Positions 37,872 through 46,241 of a stretch of 64,000 nucleotides of DNA are shown here, in pieces; positions within the stretch are counted from its first letter, which is position 1, and each line of letters begins with the position of its first letter. The position numbers and the translations under genes were made by a program. The DNA is taken from positions 124,001 to 188,000 of the forward strand of contig MKGP02000003.1 of the NCBI GenBank assembly GCA_001913845.2, given 5' to 3'. The stretch comes from Limnothrix sp. CACIAM 69d (GTDB lineage: Bacteria > Cyanobacteriota > Cyanobacteriia > CACIAM-69d). The notes beneath the pieces were generated by a model. It saw nothing but the letters and a program-made list of their open reading frames with translations. It made no database searches and had not been told where the DNA came from.

Positions 37872-38515
37872 CCCGGTTGCGCCGGAGCCGGTGACTGGTT
37901 GGGTAACAGATACGGCTGATTCAAGCCATTGCCGCCCAAGCCGGGGTTATTCGGGCTGCTGGGATTGGCGTTACTGGGATTGGAATTATTGAAGCCAGGA
38001 CTGTTGAAACCCGGATTCCCAAAATCACCGCCCTGACTCGGATCATTGGGCACGAGGGGCTGATTGCCGAATGGGTCGAAGTTGTCGGCCGGTCGCTGGG
38101 CTGGGTTTTGGCCGCTGGGCAAGGTGGCCAGAGCCACCCGATCGCCCCCAACCGATCGCAGCAAGTCCAACACCGCCACCACGTCGCTATAGAAAGCCGA
38201 CTGGGAGGCATAGAGGACGATCGTCCCGTCCGGTTGGGTTTGCTTAAAGGCTTGCAGTTGGGTCAGCAGCGCTTCTTTGGTCACCGGGGCTTGCTGAAAA
38301 TACAACTGACCGGCGGGGCTGAGGGCTACCATCGCCAACTTGCGCATCTGGGGCTGGCCCGTGCTGGCTTGGGGCAGGTCTACCCCAATGCCCTGTTGGC
38401 GCGTCAGCCCGATCGCCGCCAGGATAAAAAAGGTCAGAATGCAGAAAATCACATCGATCAGCGGCACGATCTCAATGCGAATTTCTTGATCGGACGAGTC
38501 GAGGTTGATCTTCAT
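37847..38515 (-). CDS. exbD: Biopolymer transport protein ExbD/TolR family
   Basis: 222 aa. Short cytoplasmic start MKINLDSSDQEIRIEIVPL, one TM helix (about 17-40) with the conserved Asp of LIDVIFCILTFF that carries protons in ExbB-ExbD motors, then a periplasmic domain to about residue 140. The last 75 residues are an unusual Asn/Pro/Gly-rich, probably disordered tail (repeated FNSPGFNNSNPSNANPSSP-like sequence). No exbB or tonB gene is adjacent. An ATG at 38563 would add 16 residues encoded by 12-bp repeats; 38515 fits family length better. The stop codon lies in a repeat terminus (TAACAGGATGC). Confidence 0.85.
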   Translation of the reverse strand: MKINLDSSDQEIRIEIVPLIDVIFCILTFFILAAIGLTRQQGIGVDLPQASTGQPQMRKLAMVALSPAGQLYFQQAPVTKEALLTQLQAFKQTQPDGTIVLYASQSAFYSDVVAVLDLLRSVGGDRVALATLPSGQNPAQRPADNFDPFGNQPLVPNDPSQGGDFGNPGFNSPGFNNSNPSNANPSSPNNPGLGGNGLNQPYLLPNQSPAPAQPGDRLPIQP

Positions 38516-38516
38516 A

Positions 38517-38564
38517 AATTCATTCAGAAATTGATTCAGAAATTGATCCAGAAATTCATTCAAT
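38517..38564. repeat. Four 12-bp tandem units at the 5' end of exbD
   Basis: AATTCATTCAGA, AATTGATTCAGA, AATTGATCCAGA and AATTCATTCAAT (38517, 38529, 38541, 38553). Because 12 is a multiple of three, the frame stays open and offers an upstream ATG, making the exbD start ambiguous. Confidence 0.85.
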
Positions 38565-38630
38565 TATGCGAATTAATGGCACGATCGGCGCTGCGACTCT
38601 GGGCATCGAAATTGATACGGCCTTGACCTA

Positions 38631-38763
38631 AGAGGATGTCTGAAAAGCCAAAATTAATACAATGCTTACTCCGGCGATCGACGGAAACAAGGGGCTTAAG
38701 CCCCTTGCTGCCACGACTATTGGTGCTTAGTTCGGGCCGAAAGATACTTTTCAGACATCCTCT
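38631..38763. repeat. Full-length copy of the AGAGGATGTC palindromic element
   Basis: 133 bp, core CAAGGGGCTTAAGCCCCTTG at 38688-38707, perfect 17-bp terminal repeats, flanked on both sides by TA. Inverted relative to 32234 and nearly identical to it (131/133). A further terminus-like sequence (AGAGGATGCC on the minus strand) immediately follows and supplies the stop of the next gene (38800). Confidence 0.95.
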
Positions 38764-38799
38764 TACAGGCTACACCGCAAATGACTGCTCAGGCATCCT

Positions 38800-39489
38800 C
38801 TAAAACTGATAGCGATCCTGCTCAATCCAAAGGCTGTGGGCCACGGCCTGCCCATCAGCACCCACGCGAATTTCCACCACAAACGGTAAGGGGCGATTGG
38901 TGCGGGGCCGTGCTCCATTGATGCGGTTCACGCCATTGATCTGGTCATTGATTTGATCCCGCTTGGATTCGTCCATGTAATAGGTTTCCAGGTTGTAGCG
39001 GGGCATGGCGGCCATGATTTCACCCCGTAGGGCCACTTGGTTGACGGGCAATTGGGCCGGGCGATCGGGACGAATGGCCACCGGTTGCCAGGGTTTGGGC
39101 CGATCGAGCGGTTGATTGGGGTCTTCGGTGGCGCTGTTGGTCGGCTGTTGCAGGATCAGGTAAAACTCCCGCCGTTCATAGGGCAATTGCGGTTTTTGTT
39201 TTTGATCCCGATCGGTGGCAATGGTTTCCCAGCCGGGCAGCTTTTCCAAAACGCTCACCTGGCTAATGTCGTAGCTGAGGGTTTGGGAATAGCCCCGCAT
39301 CCAGTCGTAGGGATCCACCGGGCGGGTTTGCAACACCACAGCCCGCCCCCAGTAGTAGGTCATGGCTGCTTGGGCCGGAATTCCGATCGCCAGGCCCAAC
39401 TGCAACAACATCGGAATCCAAAATCGCCAGCCGGCCGCCTTCGGAGGGGAACTGTCTGGGGCGATCGGGGAAATCAGGTCTTGGGTCAT
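38800..39489 (-). CDS. GDYXXLXY-domain membrane-anchored protein
   Basis: 229 aa with one N-terminal TM helix (about 25-45) and an extracytoplasmic domain beginning with the diagnostic segment DPYDWMRGYSQTLSYDI, a variant of the GDYXXLXY motif. This family is typically encoded next to DUF2157 membrane proteins, as here (next gene upstream, 123 bp away, same strand), so the two probably work together; the function is unknown. A basic Asn/Arg-rich linker (about 178-200) looks species-specific. The stop TAG is part of a repeat terminus (TAGAGGATGCC). Confidence 0.82.
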   Translation of the reverse strand: MTQDLISPIAPDSSPPKAAGWRFWIPMLLQLGLAIGIPAQAAMTYYWGRAVVLQTRPVDPYDWMRGYSQTLSYDISQVSVLEKLPGWETIATDRDQKQKPQLPYERREFYLILQQPTNSATEDPNQPLDRPKPWQPVAIRPDRPAQLPVNQVALRGEIMAAMPRYNLETYYMDESKRDQINDQINGVNRINGARPRTNRPLPFVVEIRVGADGQAVAHSLWIEQDRYQF

Positions 39490-39611
39490 GGTTCAGGCTT
39501 CCAAAATAAATGACAGGGAATTGCAGGGAATTCACGGGAACGGGGTTGTGATGAGCGCTGATCCGGCAGGTCGATCGGGATGAATCACCGGCGATCGCGC
39601 GTCCCGATCGC

Positions 39612-41099
39612 TCATGATCGCGCCGTGGGGGAAGAATTCGACCCATTCAGCGTTTGCACCGATCGCTCAAACCACAAACCCGCCGCAATTACCCCAACAC
39701 CACACAGCACAAACACCAGCGCCTTCAGCAGCAAATCTGTGTTGTACTCCAGCATCCGCGTCCAAATATCCAGCACCAACAGCAACAGACCGCTCCAAAA
39801 GGCCAAACGCCGCCCGTCCGATAGCCCCTCGCGCACCAACCCCACCCCTAACAGGAACAGGCACACATTAGCCAGCAAGGTTCCCCAACTGGGCAGAGCC
39901 GCCACGTTGTAATGCCAACCCAAGGTCAACCCCAGCGACAGCACCAGGGCCCAAAGCACCGCGTCAGTGAGCCATTGATCGGCCCCCATGGCCCCACCGC
40001 GACCCCGCCGCGCCCACATCAGCACGGCCGCCACCGCCGCTACGGCCACATCCACCGCCAGCCAAGGAACAAATTGCGCTGGATCATAGAGATTGCCATC
40101 GGTGCTGGAACCGCTTTGGCGACCGGAACCGTCCCAGAAAAACCAGAAGCTGGTGAAGTAAAACGTGCCCATCAGCCACAGGATGGTCAAATTTTGGGTG
40201 ATGTTTTGAAAGTTCAGTGGCCTGGAGTCGATCGCCCCGCCGGGCACCAGCCAATGGCGCAAAGCTCGAGGCAGCGGCAACCGCAGCCACCAACGTTGCA
40301 CAGCCGGCCAAAGTCGATCGCGATATCCCCAACCCAGGGCAAAGGGCAGCGCCAAAGACAACACACTGGCAACCCAAGGGTGCATCAAGCTCCACCAAAA
40401 GTTGGTTTGCAAGGTTCCCAGCGTGAACAACCAAGCCAAGCCAAACAAAAAGCGCGATCGCGTCACATGGGCCAGGGGCAAAAAAGCCAGGGCACTCACC
40501 AAGGGCATATGCTCCGCCAACGCTCGCTGCCAACTGGGTTCCGGCTCCCACCAGTCATAGAGACCCGACCAGTAGCCCACGATCGTCAAAATCAACGCCA
40601 ACAACCCCAAAGGCATCAACCGCAGCCCGATCGCCATGGTCAACACACCGCCGCCCCAAATGAAGTAGAGGCTCGATAAGGGGCCGCCTTGGTGAAACAT
40701 CTGAGCCGTCAAGGCCAAATTCGCCCCCAACAGCAGCCCACCCAACAACAACAGGGCCTGGCCCAAGCGGCGTTGCCCAGCCAAACGAGGAGCGGGCGAT
40801 CGCCACAAGTAAAAGCCCAAAGCTTGAACGCCCAACAGGGCACTCAACAACACCCCCACCCGAAACGCCCGGGGCCATTGCTGCCAGTTGGCGGCCACGA
40901 AGGTGATCACCCCCAACCCCAACAGCACTCCTCCCAAGCACAGCAGGATGGTCACGAAGCGGTTGCGGGCCCCCTGATCGAGGGTTCGGAACTGATAGCG
41001 ATCGGCTAGGCGATCGAACTGTTCCGGTTGCAGCAGGCCATCGGTCACCCACTGGCGAGCCTCCTGGCGCAACTGATAACGAAAGCGCTCGGTAATCAC
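39612..41099 (-). CDS. DUF2157 multi-spanning membrane protein
   Basis: 495 aa. A soluble helical head of about 45 residues (QARQWVTDGLL-like DUF2157 start, LADRYQF) is followed by about 12 hydrophobic helices, including LGGVLLGLGVITFVAANW. It ends with a region resembling DUF4401. Pairs with the GDYXXLXY gene directly downstream. Function not known; membrane sensor or transporter roles are speculative. Confidence 0.82.
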   Translation of the reverse strand: MITERFRYQLRQEARQWVTDGLLQPEQFDRLADRYQFRTLDQGARNRFVTILLCLGGVLLGLGVITFVAANWQQWPRAFRVGVLLSALLGVQALGFYLWRSPAPRLAGQRRLGQALLLLGGLLLGANLALTAQMFHQGGPLSSLYFIWGGGVLTMAIGLRLMPLGLLALILTIVGYWSGLYDWWEPEPSWQRALAEHMPLVSALAFLPLAHVTRSRFLFGLAWLFTLGTLQTNFWWSLMHPWVASVLSLALPFALGWGYRDRLWPAVQRWWLRLPLPRALRHWLVPGGAIDSRPLNFQNITQNLTILWLMGTFYFTSFWFFWDGSGRQSGSSTDGNLYDPAQFVPWLAVDVAVAAVAAVLMWARRGRGGAMGADQWLTDAVLWALVLSLGLTLGWHYNVAALPSWGTLLANVCLFLLGVGLVREGLSDGRRLAFWSGLLLLVLDIWTRMLEYNTDLLLKALVFVLCGVGVIAAGLWFERSVQTLNGSNSSPTARS

Positions 41100-41558
41100 G
41101 CGGTCAATCCTCCCCTAATTGCGGGCCAACGCGATCGACAGTCTCCCGACCTGTCCGAAGGGCATGATTCAACAACCATAACCGGGGACAGTGGGACAAT
41201 TCTTAGCAACAAACGGTTCAGGAAACTTAGGGTTTAAGGGCTGGCAATCCCCGATGGGTCAATGTTCCCAGCCCGATCGCCCCGATGGCATCCAATCTGG
41301 CATTTCTCGGGTCGATCGATCCACCCCCTGTGCCACCTGCCCTACGGGCCGACTTCAGTTCCTGGGCCAAATCCGTTGAAGGGCGATCGGGAAGCTACAC
41401 CGACCAGATTCGGTATACACGAAATATTTTCAAAGTCAACTGATTGTAAATAATTTTTACAAAATGTTATGGTTATTAACAACAACACAGCACCTAACCG
41501 GCTCCCCCACCGCGCTGTTCTGGGTCTCCCCCATCTCTACCCCCCCTCAAGGACTGTT
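41100..41558. other. Divergent promoter region
   Basis: 459 bp without a gene. It includes an AT-rich block (41400-41480) with the inverted repeat TTGTAAA-N5-TTTACAA at 41444-41462, which could be an operator for the small gene at 41559. The spacing does not match the NtcA pattern (GTA-N8-TAC). Confidence 0.4.
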
Positions 41559-41801
41559 ATGAAGACCGATCTAGACTTCTCCAATCCTTACCTGCTTGAC
41601 TCCGTAGTCTTCCGCCCCGACTTCAACTCAACGGGCGAAGCCATCAACCTCAATCAAGCCTGGTCTCTGTTTTTTACAGCGGGGCGCGAAGATAAGGCCC
41701 TGGGTTTCAATGCCGAAACCGGACGCTTTTTCACCAACATTCTCTTCGCCCTGGCGGCCGCAGGGGCCCTGTGGGGTCTACTCTTTAGCAGCACCCTCTA
41801 A
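41559..41801 (+). CDS. Small single-span membrane protein, unrecognised
   Basis: 80 aa with a hydrophilic N-terminal half (SNPYLLDSVVFRPDFNSTGE) and one TM helix near the C-terminus (about 55-77, TNILFALAAAGALWGLLFSS). AAGGA at 41549-41553 lies five bases before the ATG, supporting a real start. Size and shape recall small thylakoid proteins, and the nearby AT-rich dyad suggests regulation, but it lacks the ExxNGR motif of high-light-inducible proteins; only a loose AETGR sequence precedes the helix. The TAA stop is shared with the left terminus of a full-length repeat element. Confidence 0.7.
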   Translation: MKTDLDFSNPYLLDSVVFRPDFNSTGEAINLNQAWSLFFTAGREDKALGFNAETGRFFTNILFALAAAGALWGLLFSSTL

Positions 41802-41933
41802 GAGGATGTCTGAAAAGCCAAAATCGATACTCTGCACGCCTCATCGATCGACGAAGACAAGGGGCTTAAGCCCCTTGCCCCCGCGACTATTGGTGCTCTT
41901 CAAGTGCCTCAAGATACTTTTCAGACAGCCTCT
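41801..41933. repeat. Full-length copy of the AGAGGATGTC palindromic element
   Basis: 133 bp, left end AGAGGATGTCTGAAAAG, core at 41858-41877, right end CTTTTCAGACAGCCTCT (one mismatch). Same orientation as 38631. It begins on the last base of the preceding gene's stop codon. Confidence 0.95.
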
Positions 41934-42008
41934 AAGTGATGGCTGCTGAGCTTTTCCCGCCTCGAATCCCCAGCAGCTAACCTGCAATGAGAATCGTTAA
42001 AACCGACA

Positions 42009-42037
42009 AGAGCCGGGTCACACTGTGGCCCGGCTCT
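42009..42037 (-). terminator. Strong hairpin downstream of ndhD
   Basis: AGAGCCGGG and CCCGGCTCT form a perfect 9-bp stem around an 11-base loop, 39 bp beyond the ndhD stop. On the minus strand it is followed by TGTCGGTTTT, a partly T-rich tail, consistent with an intrinsic terminator. Confidence 0.7.
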
Positions 42038-42076
42038 AAATCTATTGAGAGCGTTCTGCGTCTCAGGAGTTGCCCC

Positions 42077-43666
42077 CTAGGGTTCCAGGGCGATCGCCGG
42101 AGCCACCAACGGTTTTGCGCCCGGCATCAGCCCGATCGGCCGTGACTCCCGACTCACCAAGGTTGGCACCGCATCCCGCAGCCGTGCCGTTAGTTGCACC
42201 ATCGTTGAGTCATAGATCTGGGTCAGCAGCTTGGGATAGAAGCCAATGCCAATGATCGGAATCAGCAGACAAGCGATGATGAACACCTCACGCGGTTCCG
42301 CATCGATCAGCACCTCGTGAGACACCAATTCCTGGTTTTCCGGGCCGTAGAAGATTTCCCGCAGCATCGACAGCAGATAAACCGGCGTGAGAATCACCCC
42401 CACCGCTGCCAGGAAGACCACAATCACCTTAAAGGGCAGCGAATAGGCATCACTGTTGGCAAAACCCAGGAACACCGTTAGTTCTGCCACAAAGCCGCTC
42501 ATCCCCGGCAAGGCCAGCGAGGCCAACGAGCAAGCCGTGAACATTGAGAAGATCTTGGGCATCTTTTGGCCCACGCCGCCCATTTCGTCCAGCATCAGGG
42601 TGTGGGTGCGATCGTACGTGGCCCCCACCAGGAAAAACAGGCTCGCCCCAATCAACCCATGGGACACCATTTGCATCATCGCGCCGCTGATGCCCAAGTC
42701 CGTGAAGGAACCCAGCCCAATCAGCACAAAGCCCATGTGGGAAATCGAGGAATAGGCAATTTTGCGCTTCAGGTTCCGCTGGGCAAAGGAGGTGAGCGCC
42801 GCATAAACAATGTTCACCACCCCCAAAATCACCAACACGGGCGCAAAGGTGGCATGGGCTTCCGGCAACATTCCGGCATTCATCCGCACCAGGGCATAGC
42901 CACCCATTTTCAGCAGGATGCCCGCCAGCAGCATGTGAACCGGTGCGGTGGCTTCCCCGTGGGCATCGGGCAACCAAGTATGCAGTGGGAAAATCGGCAG
43001 TTTGACGGCGTAGGCAATCAAAAATCCGCCGTAGAGCAATAATTGCAGCGTGTGGCCGTAGGGTTTGAGGGCCAACTCGCGCATATCAAAGGTGACCGTA
43101 TCGCCGTAGAAGGCCATGGCCAGGGCGGCAACCAAGATAAACAGCGAGCCACCGGCGGTGTAAAGGATGAATTTGGTGGCGGCGTAGAGGCGTTTTTTGC
43201 CACCCCAAATCGACAGCAGCAGGTACACCGGAATCAGTTCCAGTTCCCACACCAGGAAGAACAGGAGCAAGTCCTGAACGGCAAAGACGGCGATTTGACC
43301 GCCATACATGGCCAGCAGCAGGAAGTAGAACAGTTTGGGCTTGAGGGTGACCGGCCAGGAGGCCAAGACGGCCAAGGTGGTGATGAAGCCCGTCAACAGG
43401 ATCAGGGGCATGGAAAGGCCGTCTGCGCCCACTGACCATTTCAGGCCGAGTTCGGGAACCCAGGTGTAGCTTTCCACCAGTTGCAGTTCGGGGTTGCCGA
43501 AGTCGTACTGGGTACAAAAGGCATACACCAACAGGATGAAGTCAATGAGTCCTACTCCCAACGAAAACCAGCGTACGGTTTTGCCGTCTTTGTCGGGCAA
43601 CAGGGGCACGATCAGGGCGGCGACGATGGGGAGGAGAATGGAGGTCGTCAGCCAGGGAAAGTTCAT
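42077..43666 (-). CDS. ndhD: NAD(P)H-quinone oxidoreductase chain 4 (NDH-1 subunit NdhD)
   Basis: 529-aa antiporter-like proton-pumping subunit of the thylakoid NDH-1 complex, with about 14 TM helices. Conserved features: [19 protein letters not shown] with the key Glu, [47 protein letters not shown] and [16 protein letters not shown]. Similarity is to the NdhD1/NdhD2 type of respiratory and cyclic electron flow complexes rather than the CO2-uptake forms NdhD3/D4, which would be clustered with ndhF3 or cupA genes. No other ndh gene is adjacent. Confidence 0.95.
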   Translation of the reverse strand: MNFPWLTTSILLPIVAALIVPLLPDKDGKTVRWFSLGVGLIDFILLVYAFCTQYDFGNPELQLVESYTWVPELGLKWSVGADGLSMPLILLTGFITTLAVLASWPVTLKPKLFYFLLLAMYGGQIAVFAVQDLLLFFLVWELELIPVYLLLSIWGGKKRLYAATKFILYTAGGSLFILVAALAMAFYGDTVTFDMRELALKPYGHTLQLLLYGGFLIAYAVKLPIFPLHTWLPDAHGEATAPVHMLLAGILLKMGGYALVRMNAGMLPEAHATFAPVLVILGVVNIVYAALTSFAQRNLKRKIAYSSISHMGFVLIGLGSFTDLGISGAMMQMVSHGLIGASLFFLVGATYDRTHTLMLDEMGGVGQKMPKIFSMFTACSLASLALPGMSGFVAELTVFLGFANSDAYSLPFKVIVVFLAAVGVILTPVYLLSMLREIFYGPENQELVSHEVLIDAEPREVFIIACLLIPIIGIGFYPKLLTQIYDSTMVQLTARLRDAVPTLVSRESRPIGLMPGAKPLVAPAIALEP

Positions 43667-44280
43667 AGGAAGTCTTGCGTCGCTAGGTGCGATCGCGACT
43701 TAGCAAAGCGTTAGTGGGTGCGTTACTCAAAGCGTTGAGTGGCGATGGTTTTAGCCATCTCTGCTGACAGTGTAAGCAATGGGATCGATCCCGTGGCGAT
43801 CGCTTAATACTTTGGTTACAAAGCACTTTGAACTCTTTAAAGTTCCGTTGCAGTTTGTGGCTATTTCCTAATTTTTTGCTATGCAGCTTTTGGCAGGAAT
43901 TCCCCTTGCGGGCGCGATCGCCTTTGGAATTTATTAATTCTTAAGAATTGATCAAGATTAACGTTTGTTGATTAACGCCTGTTGTCATTTCCTGGGATCC
44001 CGTGAAAACGGTTGATCTTCCATGCCCTAACCACTCTAGACAAGGGGCTTAAGCCCCTTGCCCCCCACGATCCGCTAACGGCAGATCTGGGGTTTCGGGC
44101 TAAATGACGACACCCCCTAACCCCTGTCACTTAACCCTTGGGTGCTTCCTTCCCCTAAGCATTGTCGTAATCTGGAATTCTTGATCTTTAGATTGTTGAG
44201 ATTTGGAGAATCGTGGGAATTGATGGGGATCCCGAAAAACGCCGAACTGGCGAGCCGCTGTGACCGATCGCCCCAAGGCC
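43667..44280. other. Promoter region of ndhD with palindromes
   Basis: 614 bp without a gene. Contains a hairpin GATGG-TTTTAG-CCATC near 43745, a perfect 14-bp palindrome AATTCTTAAGAATT (43936-43949), and one core of the repeat element (44041-44060). Promoter boxes could not be assigned. Confidence 0.45.
44041..44060. repeat. Palindromic core of the repeat element
   Basis: Perfect CAAGGGGCTTAAGCCCCTTG without recognisable terminal repeats, 221 bp beyond the stop of the peptidoglycan-binding protein gene. Confidence 0.8.
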
Positions 44281-44730
44281 CTAGCGATCGGGGCGGGTGG
44301 GGGGCCGACAGTTGGGATTGGGCAACAGAGCATCCCAGGTTTCGGCGGTCACTTCGCCGCTGGGATCCAGTTTTTGGGTTTCCTGAAAAAGACGAACGGC
44401 GTTGGCCAAGGCGGTGTCGTAGGTTCCGTCCGTGGGGCCTTGATAAAACCCCAGGAGCGCCAAAATGCCCTGAAGTCGGCGCACATCGCTGCCACTGTCG
44501 CCGGGGCCCAAGTTGGGCAGGGGTTCCCGACGCGGCGGGCAGTTGGCCCAAGCGGGCCCCATATCCAGGCTGAGGCCTAGGCCGATCGCCCCAAGGCCCA
44601 GGAGCATTCCCAGCCGGGTTAAGGCGATTGCTTTCCAGTCCAATGCAGGACTTGGAGCGATGGCCAGCCTAGGGCCATTGAAATGTTTGAGAATGGGGAA
44701 AGGAAAAGTCCAAGCCATAGGGCTAATCAA
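44281..44730 (-). CDS. Secreted peptidoglycan-binding domain protein
   Basis: 149 aa. A hydrophobic segment (about 38-60, LTRLGMLLGLGAIGLGLSL) followed by PAWA looks like a signal peptide with an unusually long n-region, so the start may lie downstream of 44730. Residues about 72-138 form a PG_binding_1 repeat (GDSGSDVRRLQGILALLGFY, TYDTALANAVRLFQ). No catalytic domain is present. Probably a periplasmic wall-binding protein. Confidence 0.78.
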   Translation of the reverse strand: MISPMAWTFPFPILKHFNGPRLAIAPSPALDWKAIALTRLGMLLGLGAIGLGLSLDMGPAWANCPPRREPLPNLGPGDSGSDVRRLQGILALLGFYQGPTDGTYDTALANAVRLFQETQKLDPSGEVTAETWDALLPNPNCRPPTRPDR

Positions 44731-44887
44731 CAGTTAGGCAATGGTTCAAGAACGAATTCTCAGCCGCACAACGGAGAGTCGGAAATCAAGGGTCAAGGTT
44801 GGACGGTTTTTTGCCATCCATCTTGAATTAGAGATCCCTTAGATTAGAGATTCGCTTGTCGCGCGATCACGCTGGATTTGGCAAATC

Positions 44888-45778
44888 ATGAGTTTTGGCG
44901 ATTGGCCCGTCAGTTTACACGGTCGATTTGAAGGGGCCCTTGTGGGAGGTTTGGTGGCACTTCACCAGCTCGATCGAACCTGGGAGCGCGATCGACGCAA
45001 TTTGGACGCGGCTTTGCAAGGGGCCCTCCAATTGTCAGAGATCGTTGGCGCACAGGCGGGCCCGGATCCGGGGCTGTTGGCCTTGGCTTCACTAGAGCCG
45101 CTGATGGCAGGGCCGGGCGATCAGTTGGGCTTGGCCCTGTTACCTTTGCTGTTGCGCTGGTTCGATCGCCCGTTGGTGTTGCGCCAACTGTGGACTCAGG
45201 CGATGGATCAGCCTTTGCCCGAAGCGGTAATTTTGGGGGCGGAGGTGTTGGCTTGGGTGTTGGTGCATCCCAATGCTGCCACGCTGGAATTCTCCCAGGG
45301 CGATCGGGAGGAAACCGAGTTCGATCCTGCGGCGACCCATGCGACCCATTCCGCTGCTCTCTCCAATGCCCTGTGGCCGTCGGTGGTCAACATTCTCAGC
45401 GATTGGCAAACGTTGGATCGATTGGCCCTGGATTGGCCCCAGCGGTTGCGGGCGGCCACGCCGGAAACCTTGCCTATTTTGGTGGCACTCCATAGCCTGC
45501 GATCGAGCGGTGGGCGCTGGGCCAGCAGCTTGGCCCGCTGCCAACAGCAGTCGGCCAGTGCGGTTTTATGGTCGGGGGTGTTGGTGGGTGCGGTGGGAGG
45601 CTGCGCTGCCATTCCGGCCGATGTGGGGGCAATTGTGCCCGATCGGCTGCTGACCCGGACCATCCAGGGATCGCAGATGTTGATCGATCGCTGGTCGGGT
45701 CGCTTGCCCCAATATCCCCTAGCCGATTCGATCGCAGAGGGCGATCGCCTGATTACCCATTTCAGGGTGGGACGCTGA
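44888..45778 (+). CDS. ADP-ribosylglycohydrolase-like protein, degenerate
   Basis: 296 aa, rich in Leu and Ala helices. The N-terminal GRFEGALVGGLVALHQL and the C-terminal SASAVLWSGVLVGAVGGCAAIPADV resemble the start and the late helix of ADP-ribosylglycohydrolase (DraG-like) folds. The Asp-rich metal-binding motifs expected after those helices are not visible, so it may be a non-catalytic relative. No partner gene such as a DraT-like transferase is nearby. Assignment is tentative. Confidence 0.5.
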   Translation: MSFGDWPVSLHGRFEGALVGGLVALHQLDRTWERDRRNLDAALQGALQLSEIVGAQAGPDPGLLALASLEPLMAGPGDQLGLALLPLLLRWFDRPLVLRQLWTQAMDQPLPEAVILGAEVLAWVLVHPNAATLEFSQGDREETEFDPAATHATHSAALSNALWPSVVNILSDWQTLDRLALDWPQRLRAATPETLPILVALHSLRSSGGRWASSLARCQQQSASAVLWSGVLVGAVGGCAAIPADVGAIVPDRLLTRTIQGSQMLIDRWSGRLPQYPLADSIAEGDRLITHFRVGR

Positions 45779-46241
45779 GCAATTGCACCCCGCAAAATCC
45801 GCGAGTGGGGACGATTCAGCCAAAATTATCGATAAAATGCCCTACGCTTCAATCAACTGAGATACTGCCAAGATGCTACCCAGATCCAGCCATGGGGCGA
45901 TCGGGTGGTGGCTGGCCCCATTCTGCAATGGGGCCGGTGTTAACCCATTGCGCAATCTTTGCGAGAGCGCTACGACTGTTGAAATTGTCCAGCAACCGGT
46001 TGGCCAGAGTGATGAATGAATCCCATGGGATCATGGCCAATTCAGCCAACCGGTTGAAGTACCGACAGAGTCCCTGCAAGATGAACATGGAGACGAGACC
46101 CGTTTGGGCTGACCTCCGATGGTTCTTCAGAATGGCATTTTTCAGCCCATTCTTTGGGTCAAATCAATTGGGTGGAACTGATTATGGTGACTTGGATTGC
46201 AATGGCTACTGGCGCAATCGGCGCAGGGTGTTAGGGGCAAA
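45779..46241. other. Intergenic region before the HD phosphohydrolase
   Basis: Holds a hairpin GGCCCCATT-CTGC-AATGGGGCC (45914-45935, 9-bp stem), perhaps a terminator for the preceding gene although no T-tract follows. Open frames here overlap on several phases without domain support and are not called. Confidence 0.4.

Noticed and set aside
41444-41462. NtcA site
   Set aside because: GTA and TAC are separated by nine bases, not the eight required.
30570-41935. Clear TA target-site duplication for all element copies
   Set aside because: Only the copy at 38631 has TA on both sides; the others have TT/TA, TG/GA or TA/AA, so membership in a TA-duplicating transposon family is suggested but not shown.
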